Source: Bacillota bacterium
GTDB lineage: Bacteria; Bacillota; Clostridia; Lachnospirales; Bianqueaceae
Length of the DNA stretch: 5,640 bases
NCBI GenBank assembly: GCA_017467985.1
Contig: JAFUJY010000008.1
Location: 1 to 5,640 of the forward strand
Direction of reading: 5' to 3'
Shown piece after piece: positions 1 to 5,252 of this stretch (the stretch's first letter is position 1; each line of letters begins with the position of its first letter). The notes beneath the pieces are model-generated. The model did not search any database and had not been told where the DNA came from. It worked only from the letters and a program-made list of their open reading frames with translations. The position numbers were made by a program, and so were the translations under genes.

Positions 1-161
1 ACCTTTGATTCACCCGGCAATGCCCTGATAAGTTCAACAAGCTGATTAAGGTCACTGTCGTTATGAATAACGTCAAAAGGTGAAGCCACCACTTCTCCGA
101 ATGGTCTGAGCACTGCAACTGTGCTTTTGCCTTTGGAAACATCGATACCTACTGCGTTCAT
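1..161 (-). CDS. IS110-family transposase, N-terminal part (runs off window)
   Basis: The minus-strand reading frame gives 53 codons starting MNAVGIDVSKGKSTVAVLRP and continues past the window edge. The opening GIDVSKGKS strand is the hallmark of the IS110 DEDD (RuvC-like) nuclease domain; Asp7 would be the first of its four metal-binding acidic residues. The start is the ATG whose complement is at 159-161, with an AAGGAGT ribosome binding site (complement of 171-177) nine bases upstream. IS110 enzymes are DEDD/serine recombinases that mobilise the element, guided by a bridge RNA encoded in its non-coding end. The serine catalytic domain lies outside the window, so whether the gene is intact cannot be judged. 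Family assignment is strong; the subgroup is not determined. Confidence 0.9.
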   Translation of the reverse strand, partial: MNAVGIDVSKGKSTVAVLRPFGEVVASPFDVIHNDSDLNQLVELIRALPGESK

Positions 162-177
162 GAATTTGTCACTCCTT

Positions 178-426
178 AAAGATTATTGCAATGGATAAGA
201 ACCAGTTTTACTCATTGCTTATTCAATCTACTGTGGTGTGACACGAACGTACCTAATGGCAGTTCAACCTGCATAAAACGAATGCTGCGAATGAGGAGCT
301 GGTTATCAGTCTGTTTTGCGGACGCGGAGTCCAAGAAAGGGAGACGATATACCAATTGCTCCATACATTCTAACAGCTTAAGCAACAAGAAGGAATATAG
401 ACATGGCTGGTTTGTCATGTACTATA
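178..426 (-). ncRNA. Candidate bridge RNA region of the IS110 element
   Basis: In IS110-group elements the non-coding end upstream of the transposase is transcribed in the transposase direction as a bridge RNA that pairs with donor and target DNA. Read on the minus strand, this stretch shows three supporting folds. The first is a distal stem-loop (396-426). The second is a long-range stem of GGAGC(aat)TGGT with ACCAGCTCC, plus-strand arms 351-362 and 295-303. That stem encloses the third, a small hairpin GGAC/GTCC at 320-332. A stem with an internal loop and an apical hairpin resembles a bridge-RNA binding loop. Exact RNA ends and guide bases cannot be set without the other element end and the target site. 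Short frames on both strands here are treated as non-coding. Confidence 0.45.
396..426 (-). other. Stem-loop at the outer side of the IS110 left end
   Basis: TATAGACATG (396-405) pairs with CATGT-a-CTATA (416-426), giving ten base pairs with one bulged base and a ten-base loop. It lies between the coding-direction folds and the presumed element boundary. It could be the 5' stem-loop of the bridge RNA or a recombinase-binding structure. The stem is seen directly; the role is inferred. Confidence 0.4.
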
Positions 427-464
427 ACCTATAAAACTATTGTAGTAGACAGGAGAAAGTTGTT

Positions 465-1340
465 ATGAAAGCACTTTGTTTTGGTTCGTTAAATATTGAC
501 TATGTATATCAGATGGATCATCATGTTCGTCCCGGCGAGACCCTGGCCTCCAAGCGCATGGATATTTTCTGCGGCGGCAAGGGCCTGAATCAGTCCATTG
601 CAGTGGCCAGGGCCGGTGAGAAGATTGCTCACGCCGGTAAGATTGGTAAAGATGGCCTGATGCTGAAAGCCTTTTTGGAGGAGAAGGGTGTGGATGCCTC
701 TTATGTGGATGTGGTGGATGCATCCTCCGGACACGCCATTATCCAGGTAGACCCCAAGGGGCAGAACAGTATTATCACCTTCGGCGGCACCAATAAGCAG
801 CTGGAGCGTGAGCATATTGACCGTGTCATTGCCCAGTTTGATGCCGGCGATATTCTGATTCTGCAAAATGAAATCAACGAAAACGCCTACATTATGGAAA
901 AGGCCCATCAGCAGGGCATGCGCATTGCACTAAATCCTTCACCCCTGACGGATGCGCTGCAAGGCTTGCCCATGGAGTATGTTACTTGGTTTTTTGTAAA
1001 TGAGATTGAGGGTAAGGAACTGACCGGCTTCGAAGAGCCGGAGCAGATTCTGAACGCTTTCCGGGAAAAGTACCCCAACAGTGCGGTGGTTTTGACCTTG
1101 GGAGAGGACGGTTCTGTATATCAGGATGCCAACGAAACCCACCGTCAGGGCATTTATAAGGTGTCCGCAGTGGATACCACCGCTGCCGGCGACACATTCA
1201 TGGGCTACTTCCTGGCCCAGATTATGAAGGGCAGAGGGCCCAAGGTGGGTTTGGAGCTGGCCGCTAAGGCCTCCGGCATTGCTGTAAGCCGTCAGGGTGC
1301 AGCAACCTCCATCCCCGGCTGGGAAGAAGTAGAGGGATGA
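465..1340 (+). CDS. rbsK: Ribokinase-like PfkB-family sugar kinase
   Basis: This 291-residue protein has the length and signatures of a ribokinase, which phosphorylates a sugar (ribose in the type enzyme) at the expense of ATP in the cytoplasm. GSLNID (7-12) and GGKGLNQ (37-43) form the sugar-binding N-terminal part with the PfkB signature 1. QNE (134-136) and NPSPL (157-161) follow, then NEIEGKELTG (179-188). DTTAAGDTF (237-245) is signature 2 with anion-hole residues and catalytic Asp243. ASGIAVSRQGAATSIP (269-284) matches the ribokinase monovalent-cation and C-terminal region. AGGAGA at 451-456 sits eight bases before the ATG. Residues equivalent to the ribose contacts of E. coli RbsK (Asn10, Asp12, Gly38, Asn42, Glu136, Asp243) are present, favouring ribokinase, but related nucleoside or other sugar kinases remain possible. 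Its stop overlaps the next start, and no sugar transporter is visible in the window. Confidence 0.85.
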   Translation: MKALCFGSLNIDYVYQMDHHVRPGETLASKRMDIFCGGKGLNQSIAVARAGEKIAHAGKIGKDGLMLKAFLEEKGVDASYVDVVDASSGHAIIQVDPKGQNSIITFGGTNKQLEREHIDRVIAQFDAGDILILQNEINENAYIMEKAHQQGMRIALNPSPLTDALQGLPMEYVTWFFVNEIEGKELTGFEEPEQILNAFREKYPNSAVVLTLGEDGSVYQDANETHRQGIYKVSAVDTTAAGDTFMGYFLAQIMKGRGPKVGLELAAKASGIAVSRQGAATSIPGWEEVEG

Positions 1341-2176
1341 ATGTGAAACACCCGATACTGGTTTGTTATTTTGAAGATATATTAAAAGATGCCATTCATT
1401 TTGCGGAGGGAGTGGCCCGGATTTATGAGGTAGAAGGGCCGGCTCCCACTGCAAAGGATGCCCAGGTACGGGAATTTTTGGAGCAGTATGGCATTCGGTG
1501 GTTTACTCAGTTTGAGCAGGTGATGCAAAGCGTTAAGGAATATAACGGGTACAGCCTATTCATCCTGGACATCATGATTGAGTCGGACAGCCTGAATGGT
1601 CTGAATTTGATTGAAAAAATTCGTGAAAACAAAGAGCACGCAGGAAGTGATATCTGGGTGCTTAGTTCTTTTACCCATTTTGAGGAGCGTGCCCTGAAAA
1701 CCTTAAAAGCCAACAAGTTCTTCAGCAAATCCAAGATGGATGAGATGTTACCAGCCTTGAAAGAGCGCCTGTTGGGCGGCGAGGACCGCAGGCGACTGCA
1801 TCAGCCCTATTTCGTGCTGCAGGAGGGCAAGCGCACCGTCACCATTGAAGCAAAAGATGTGATTTATATCGAGTCTGCAGATCGTAAAATCAACGTATAT
1901 CTATTTGACCGGAATCAAATGGTACCCCGTATCGAAGAGTTTTACGCCAACTTGGGGGCCTTGACCAGCATCATGAATCAGGCTGCAGAACAGGCGTTGG
2001 ATCATTTTCTGATGATTGGCAAAGGCTGTCTGGTCAATATCAACATGGTCACCGAAACCCGTAAAGAAAACGGTGTATATTATTTGAAATTGCGGCGTAT
2101 CCCCAAGTACTTGTCCATAGGGCGCTCCTATCGGACCCAGGCAGAAGAAATATTTGGCCGAAAGGCCTTTGAATGA
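1337..2176 (+). CDS. LytTR-family response regulator
   Basis: A 279-residue cytoplasmic transcription regulator. Residues 6 to about 145 form a receiver domain: Asp78 in FILDIM is the probable phospho-acceptor, Glu13/Asp14 the acidic pair, Ser110 the switch Ser/Thr and Lys131 the conserved lysine. Residues about 157-273 are a LytTR DNA-binding domain, shown by VTIEAKDVIYIES, a long beta-rich stretch, the DHFLMIGKGCLVNINMV segment and a terminal RSYR. LytTR regulators (AgrA, ComE, VirR) bind paired short repeats upstream of target promoters. The acceptor Asp lies about 20 residues later than usual because of extra sequence near 25-60. The ATG overlaps the kinase stop by four bases (ATGA), implying translational coupling. 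The next gene encodes the likely partner sensor. No clear LytTR repeat pair was found in the window, so targets are unknown. Confidence 0.88.
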   Translation: MNVKHPILVCYFEDILKDAIHFAEGVARIYEVEGPAPTAKDAQVREFLEQYGIRWFTQFEQVMQSVKEYNGYSLFILDIMIESDSLNGLNLIEKIRENKEHAGSDIWVLSSFTHFEERALKTLKANKFFSKSKMDEMLPALKERLLGGEDRRRLHQPYFVLQEGKRTVTIEAKDVIYIESADRKINVYLFDRNQMVPRIEEFYANLGALTSIMNQAAEQALDHFLMIGKGCLVNINMVTETRKENGVYYLKLRRIPKYLSIGRSYRTQAEEIFGRKAFE

Positions 2177-2182
2177 GGAGGG
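2175..2182 (+). promoter_or_regulatory. Ribosome binding site that sets the histidine kinase start
   Basis: GAGGAGGG lies seven bases before the ATG at 2190. It overlaps the stop codon of the response regulator. It supports initiation at 2190 rather than at the upstream in-frame ATG at 2154, which lies inside the regulator gene and has no comparable site. Confidence 0.8.
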
Positions 2183-2189
2183 AAGAACC

Positions 2190-3314
2190 ATGTGGCAGAC
2201 ATTGGCGATCATGGAAGAATGTACGGTTTTGCTGCTGTGCGTCCATTGCTTTTGGGGCAAATGGCAGAAAACACCCATGAAGTATGTAGGCTTGCTGATT
2301 TTTGCGGCGCAGATTGCTGCCACAACCATATGGGGCTTTGGCATCAGCGTGTGGGGCCAGGTCTTGATCTTCTTCGCCGCCTTTAAGTGCCTGTACTGGG
2401 AGAAAAAATGGTATCGGGCACTGGAAATGACGGTGATTGCATATGGTGGATTCTTGATGTATCTGCAAATATTTGTGATATTGTGGATCCCCAGCGAATG
2501 GTTTGAAACCTTCGGCTATTTTGAAGTTGCCTTCGGAATGAACATGGTTGTTGTACTCCTGTGCCTAGGCGTATGTTTCATGATCAGGAGATTAAAAATG
2601 ACTTCTATGACTTCCTGGTTCCGGTGGGTGGGCCTGGCCAGCGCACTGTTAATGATGATTGCGGCCCAGCTGTACCGGGTGGAAATTATGGAAACATACC
2701 GGGTTCAGTCCAGAATGTTTTCACTCATATTGATTATCATTATCTGTGTGCTGTTTTTGATGAAGCTGTGGGATGATAAGAAAAAGCTGGAAGGCTTAAA
2801 GGCCCAGTTAAATGAAAAAGAGCGTATGCAGCACGATTACTTAAAGCAGTTGGAGTATGTACAGACCATGGGTCAATCAGCTTTGGCAGATGAACTGCAG
2901 CTGGACGAAAAGCAGCAGGTGTTGTATGATAACATTGGCCGGAGTATCGCCTCTGTTTTATTTCATTATACTGAAAAAGGCAAAGAACTGGACATCGATG
3001 TACAGATCGAGTCTTCTGCGGCAGTCCCCACATGGAATATTTCGGAAAAGGATGCGCTGACCATTTTCGGAAATCTAATCGAAAATGCCTTTCATGCAGT
3101 CCAAGATCTGGACAAGGAGCGGCGCTGGGTCAAGATCTCTTTCCTGGAAAATGGGCAGCGCATCGTTTTGTGGAATCCCTATGAAGAACCGCTGGAAAAG
3201 CCAAGCCGCAAGGGTCATGGCTTAGACTTAATCCGAGCCGCCGTTAAGAAAAATAAAGGCACCATGGAGCAGTATCAAGAAGATCGGTGTTACATTACGG
3301 TGCTGCATTTCTAA
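2190..3314 (+). CDS. AgrC-like membrane sensor histidine kinase
   Basis: This 374-residue protein probably senses a signal at the membrane and phosphorylates the LytTR regulator encoded just upstream. The N-terminal half (about 5-192) is strongly hydrophobic, with six or seven likely membrane segments (near 5-22, 33-50, 54-70, 80-100, 113-131, 146-162, 176-192) and no large extracellular domain. A charged, probably coiled linker (195-213) leads to the phospho-acceptor motif QHDYLKQL with His215. The ATPase domain shows an N-box NLIENAFHAV (295-304), WNP (328-330) and a G-box GHGLDLI (342-348). This architecture is that of the AgrC/ComD HPK10-type group, whose N-box and short lid it shares. 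The motif differs from the usual HDxxNH. No AgrD or AgrB gene is visible, so a peptide signal should not be assumed. A repeat array and a terminator follow. Confidence 0.85.
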   Translation: MWQTLAIMEECTVLLLCVHCFWGKWQKTPMKYVGLLIFAAQIAATTIWGFGISVWGQVLIFFAAFKCLYWEKKWYRALEMTVIAYGGFLMYLQIFVILWIPSEWFETFGYFEVAFGMNMVVVLLCLGVCFMIRRLKMTSMTSWFRWVGLASALLMMIAAQLYRVEIMETYRVQSRMFSLILIIIICVLFLMKLWDDKKKLEGLKAQLNEKERMQHDYLKQLEYVQTMGQSALADELQLDEKQQVLYDNIGRSIASVLFHYTEKGKELDIDVQIESSAAVPTWNISEKDALTIFGNLIENAFHAVQDLDKERRWVKISFLENGQRIVLWNPYEEPLEKPSRKGHGLDLIRAAVKKNKGTMEQYQEDRCYITVLHF

Positions 3315-3442
3315 GGGAATGCGGTCCGGTAGACGGGATTTGGTTTTTATGTATGCCTGGCAGGCGAGATTTGGTTTTTATGTATGCCTGGCAGGCGAGA
3401 TTTGGTTTTTATGTATGCCTGGCAGATGAGATTTGAGATTTA

Positions 3443-3491
3443 CATCTGCCCCGCAGTGGTATTATGCGTTTTTTCAACTGCAGGGCAGACG
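3443..3491 (+). other. Repeat stem-loop, copy 1
   Basis: CATCTGCCCCGCAGT (3443-3457) faces ACTGCAGGGCAGACG (3477-3491) across a 19-base loop containing TTTTTT. Thirteen of fifteen positions pair; there are C-A and A-C mismatches. The upstream GGCAGATG (3421-3428) can compete for the same left arm with eight perfect pairs. Confidence 0.75.
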
Positions 3492-3536
3492 AGATTTATG
3501 ATTTATGTATGCCTGGCAGATGAGATTTGAGATTTA

Positions 3537-3585
3537 CGTCTGCCCCGCAGTGGTATTATGCGTTTTTTCAACTGTAGGGCAGGCG
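3537..3585 (+). other. Repeat stem-loop, copy 2
   Basis: CGTCTGCCCCGCAGT (3537-3551) faces ACTGTAGGGCAGGCG (3571-3585). One position is a C-A mismatch and two are G-U type wobbles. The outer pair that is A-T in copy 3 is G-C here, a change on both sides of the stem. The competing upstream arm is GGCAGATG at 3515-3522. Confidence 0.75.
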
Positions 3586-3630
3586 AGATTTGGTTTTTAT
3601 GTATGCCTGGCAGATGAGATTTGAGATTTA

Positions 3631-3679
3631 CATCTGCCCCGCAGTGGTATTATGCGTTTTTTCAACTGCAGGGCAGATG
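3631..3679 (+). other. Repeat stem-loop, copy 3
   Basis: CATCTGCCCCGCAGT (3631-3645) pairs with ACTGCAGGGCAGATG (3665-3679) at fourteen of fifteen positions, the single exception being C-A. On the opposite strand that exception would be a G-U wobble, leaving an unbroken stem. The competing upstream arm is GGCAGATG at 3609-3616. Confidence 0.75.
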
Positions 3680-3709
3680 CGATTTATAATTTTCGTATGC
3701 CAAGCAGTT

Positions 3710-3744
3710 AAAAAAGCTGTCTCAAATTTGAGGCAGCTTTTTTT
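3710..3744 (+). terminator. Intrinsic terminator of the sugar kinase/two-component operon
   Basis: AAAAAAGCTG pairs with CAGCTTTTTT around an inner CTCAAA/TTTGAG stem, joined by a T-G wobble, and the sequence runs into a T tract. The A-rich left arm means it could also terminate from the opposite direction. It separates the repeat array from the PadR promoter. Confidence 0.9.
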
Positions 3745-3766
3745 CTAACAAATCTTTAAAAACCTC

Positions 3767-3795
3767 TTGACACACAATACTATGTGTTGTATAGT
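3767..3795 (+). promoter_or_regulatory. Sigma-A promoter of the padR operon
   Basis: A perfect -35 TTGACA (3767-3772) and a -10 TATAGT (3790-3795) are separated by the optimal 17 bases. Transcription would start near 3802, giving a very short leader before the AAAGGGGGG ribosome binding site (3804-3812) and the ATG at 3820. Confidence 0.88.
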
Positions 3796-3798
3796 ATT
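3776..3798 (+). promoter_or_regulatory. Palindromic operator, probable PadR autoregulation site
   Basis: AATACTAT (3776-3783) and ATAGTATT (3791-3798) are perfect inverted repeats around a seven-base centre. Past one mismatch the symmetry extends outward with CACA/TGTG. The site fills the promoter spacer and covers the -10 box, so a bound dimer would block RNA polymerase. PadR proteins commonly bind such AT-rich dyads at their own promoters; assignment to the adjacent PadR is inferred. Confidence 0.75.
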
Positions 3799-3819
3799 AT
3801 GTGAAAGGGGGGCATTAAT

Positions 3820-4146
3820 ATGGATGTTCAACTGAAACGAGGCGTATTGGATATATGTGTTCTGACTGTACTGGCCAAGGGCGAATCCTACGGTTATCAA
3901 ATAATCAAAGATTTATCCGGATGTATTGAGATCTCTGAATCCACGTTGTATCCGATTTTGAAACGATTGGAAAAGAATGAATGTGTGACGGTGCACACGG
4001 TGGAGCATAATAGCCGTTTGCGTAAGTATTATCATATTACGGAAGAAGGCTTGCATCGAATTGAAGAATTTTTGGAAGAATGGAAAGAAATGATGGGCAT
4101 CTATCATTTTATTGAAAAGCAAGCGAAAGGGGGAGAAGATCAATGA
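3820..4146 (+). CDS. PadR-family transcriptional repressor
   Basis: A 108-residue protein, the usual length of the short PadR subgroup that includes LmrR. It has an N-terminal winged helix-turn-helix and one C-terminal dimerisation helix. Family landmarks are LKRGVLDICVLTVLAKGESYGYQI spread over 5-28, the recognition-helix segment STLYPILKRLEKN (41-53), the wing with RKYYHITEEGL (68-78), and the terminal helix about 76-98 with Trp88. PadR dimers are cytoplasmic repressors released by small molecules or envelope stress. The strong promoter with an embedded palindrome suggests the protein represses its own operon. The stop codon overlaps the start of the HAAS-domain gene by four bases, so both proteins should be made together. 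The inducer is not evident from sequence. Confidence 0.93.
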   Translation: MDVQLKRGVLDICVLTVLAKGESYGYQIIKDLSGCIEISESTLYPILKRLEKNECVTVHTVEHNSRLRKYYHITEEGLHRIEEFLEEWKEMMGIYHFIEKQAKGGEDQ

Positions 4147-4943
4147 CACGAGTAGAATTTATGACAGAACTTCAAAAAAAGCTAAAGGATATGCCGGATA
4201 ATGAAGTAGCTAAAATACTGGATTTTTACAGTGAAATGATCGCAGATCGTATGGAAGAAGGTCTGACAGAAGAAGAGGCGGTGGCGGCATTAGGCAGTAT
4301 GGAAGAGATTGCTGCAAATGCCCACTCTGAACAGCCGATTCAGGAAAAGCAAAAGCAGAAGCGTCCGCGTTGGTTTGGCTGGGGAATTGCAGCCATTGTA
4401 GCTTTGTGTCTGTTAGTTGGCGGAATTGTAATGGCCGATGACTTGCTTGATGCAGTGGATGATTGGTCTCATCGAAAGGTACTTACACGAGAGGTGGAAG
4501 AATTCACTTCTATAAAGGTTTATCCCCAAGAAGCGGAAGTGGAGATTCGTTTCTACAATGATAATATCATAAAGGTTGTGGGCAGGGACGAAGTAGTTTC
4601 TCAGTATGAAATTGTAGAATATAAAGGAGAAATACAGATTCAAATCGCTGTAGGGGAGTATGTAACAAAAAACGATGATCTAGTGATTTACTTGCCCCAT
4701 GGAGATTATAGTCTGCTTGTGTGGAGTGATAGTGGAGATATCAATGTGAAGGGATATGACGGCGATGACTTGTTTTTATATAGTAGGGATGGTGATATTG
4801 ATTTGGAGCTAAAGGGAAGCAAGGCTGATTATACAGTGGATGTCAGAAGTATGTATGGGGAGATCGACGCCGTTAGTGGAACAGGGGATAAAATGGTTGA
4901 GATTGGCACGCATGCCGGTGACATCGAAGTAAGTTACAGATGA
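4143..4943 (+). CDS. HAAS (DUF1700) and DUF4097 membrane protein
   Basis: A 266-residue membrane protein in three parts. Residues 1-60 match the HAAS/DUF1700 domain: an EFMTELQKKL helix, then DFYSEMIADRMEEGLTEEEAV and the ALGSMEEIA ending. A basic stretch (69-76) precedes one membrane helix (about 77-98). Residues about 115-266 form a DUF4097-type beta-rich domain with recurring turns SGDIN (197), DGDID (216), YGEID (238) and AGDIE (258), spaced 19 to 22 residues as in a beta-solenoid. The topology would put HAAS inside the cell and the repeats outside. HAAS proteins are typically encoded beside PadR regulators and are thought to work with them in envelope sensing; the exact mechanism is not established. 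GGGGGAG (4129-4135) is the ribosome binding site within padR. Confidence 0.9.
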   Translation: MTRVEFMTELQKKLKDMPDNEVAKILDFYSEMIADRMEEGLTEEEAVAALGSMEEIAANAHSEQPIQEKQKQKRPRWFGWGIAAIVALCLLVGGIVMADDLLDAVDDWSHRKVLTREVEEFTSIKVYPQEAEVEIRFYNDNIIKVVGRDEVVSQYEIVEYKGEIQIQIAVGEYVTKNDDLVIYLPHGDYSLLVWSDSGDINVKGYDGDDLFLYSRDGDIDLELKGSKADYTVDVRSMYGEIDAVSGTGDKMVEIGTHAGDIEVSYR

Positions 4944-5058
4944 AAAAATGAGTATAGTTTGGGATATAAAAGAAGGGAATTGAACGGATAATAATTACAG
5001 CCTGGGAAACTGTAAGAGACAATTGAATAAGGGCACTGTTTTTATAATTCAGCAAATG

Positions 5059-5110
5059 AAAGGATAGGAATGTTTCGGGTAGTTATCTGTATTCCTATCC
5101 TTTTGTTTGT
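5059..5110 (+). terminator. Intrinsic terminator of the padR operon
   Basis: AAAGGATAGGAAT (5059-5071) is perfectly complementary to ATTCCTATCCTTT (5091-5103) across a 19-base loop, and a T-rich tail TTTTGTTTGT follows. It lies about 115 bases after the HAAS gene stop. Confidence 0.8.
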
Positions 5111-5121
5111 GGATAACTCTT

Positions 5122-5148
5122 ACTGAAATGCAATTTTTGCAGTTCAGT
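5122..5148. repeat. Inverted repeat upstream of the lipoprotein promoter
   Basis: ACTGAAATGCAA (5122-5133) and TTGCAGTTCAGT (5137-5148) pair at eleven of twelve positions with a three-base loop. No T tract follows, so it is not a plus-strand terminator. Its position ten bases before the -35 box fits a regulator-binding site, but that is inference. Confidence 0.55.
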
Positions 5149-5157
5149 CAAAAAGGT

Positions 5158-5186
5158 TTGCGGAGAACGATAGGGATTGGTATAAT
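5158..5186 (+). promoter_or_regulatory. Extended -10 promoter of the lipoprotein gene
   Basis: A perfect TATAAT (5181-5186) is preceded by TGG, giving the extended -10 motif TGnTATAAT. The -35 at the 17-base distance is TTGCGG (5158-5163), matching only its first half, which the extended element can offset. It is followed by a leader of roughly 60 bases. Confidence 0.7.
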
Positions 5187-5252
5187 ATGATTAAAGAAAT
5201 AAGTAAAAGAAAATGTAAGTAAATAATAAAATATTGATATGGAGTAGAAGCA

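Larger units (their letters stand above)
1..445 (-). mobile_element. IS110-family insertion sequence, left end
   Basis: This spans the transposase start plus the non-coding DNA upstream of it. In the IS110 group the long non-coding end lies 5' of the transposase, which matches the roughly 280 bases between the transposase ATG and the next gene. No terminal inverted repeat can be recognised, as is usual for this group. The outer boundary is therefore inferred: it should fall between the stem-loop ending at 426 and the ribosome binding site at 451. The given end of 445 is approximate. The element continues beyond the left edge of the window. Confidence 0.7.
3333..3707 (+). repeat. Tandem array of twelve 31/32-base units with a 94-base higher-order period
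   Basis: Units begin at 3333, 3364, 3395, 3426, 3457, 3489, 3520, 3551, 3583, 3614, 3645 and 3677, and all end in CAG. Three types occur. Type A (31) ends in TATGCCTGGCAG, B1 (31) ends in CATCTGCCCCGCAG and B2 (32) ends in ACTGCAGGGCAG. The order is A-A-A-B1-B2-A-B1-B2-A-B1-B2-A, so A-B1-B2 forms a 94-base unit at 3395-3488, 3489-3582 and 3583-3676. The first and third are identical throughout; the middle one differs at seven positions. The units at 3364 and 3395 are also identical. The periods 31 and 94 are not multiples of three and there is no long open frame, so the array is non-coding. It starts 18 bases after the histidine kinase stop and ends at a terminator, so it is probably transcribed as a 3' UTR. 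Confidence 0.95.
4944..5252. other. Non-coding spacer between the HAAS gene and the lipoprotein gene
   Basis: No convincing coding frame is present on either strand. The stretch holds a small hairpin TTACAG/CTGTAA (4995-5015, nine-base loop), the terminator at 5059-5104, a DnaA-box-like 9-mer (5108-5116), an inverted repeat (5122-5148) and the promoter at 5158-5186. Nothing else stands out. Confidence 0.7.

Noticed and set aside
212..418. Minus-strand 68-codon open frame upstream of the transposase
   Set aside because: It coincides with the folds expected of a bridge RNA, shows no recognisable domain and no clear ribosome binding site.
186..434. Plus-strand 82-codon open frame
   Set aside because: It lies antisense to the structured non-coding end of the IS110 element, has no good ribosome binding site and an odd Cys/Trp-rich composition.
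489..1454. Antisense open frames opposite the sugar kinase
   Set aside because: The plus strand carries a full set of ribokinase motifs; the antisense frames are shadows without domains or start signals.
2154..2189. Longer N-terminus for the histidine kinase
   Set aside because: The upstream ATG lies inside the regulator gene without a ribosome binding site and adds a charged dozen residues, while GAGGAGGG sits correctly before 2190.
3333..3707. CRISPR array
   Set aside because: Units abut directly with no unique spacers, and the apparent spacers are themselves repeated units.
3333..3707. Repeat-encoded peptide
   Set aside because: Periods of 31 and 94 shift the frame in every unit and no long open frame exists on either strand.
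3315..3820. agrD-like autoinducer peptide gene near the AgrC-type kinase
   Set aside because: No short frame with a start signal and an AgrD-like pattern was found, and no AgrB homologue is present.
5108..5148. Replication origin
   Set aside because: Only one DnaA-box-like site is visible and no AT-rich unwinding region or box cluster accompanies it.
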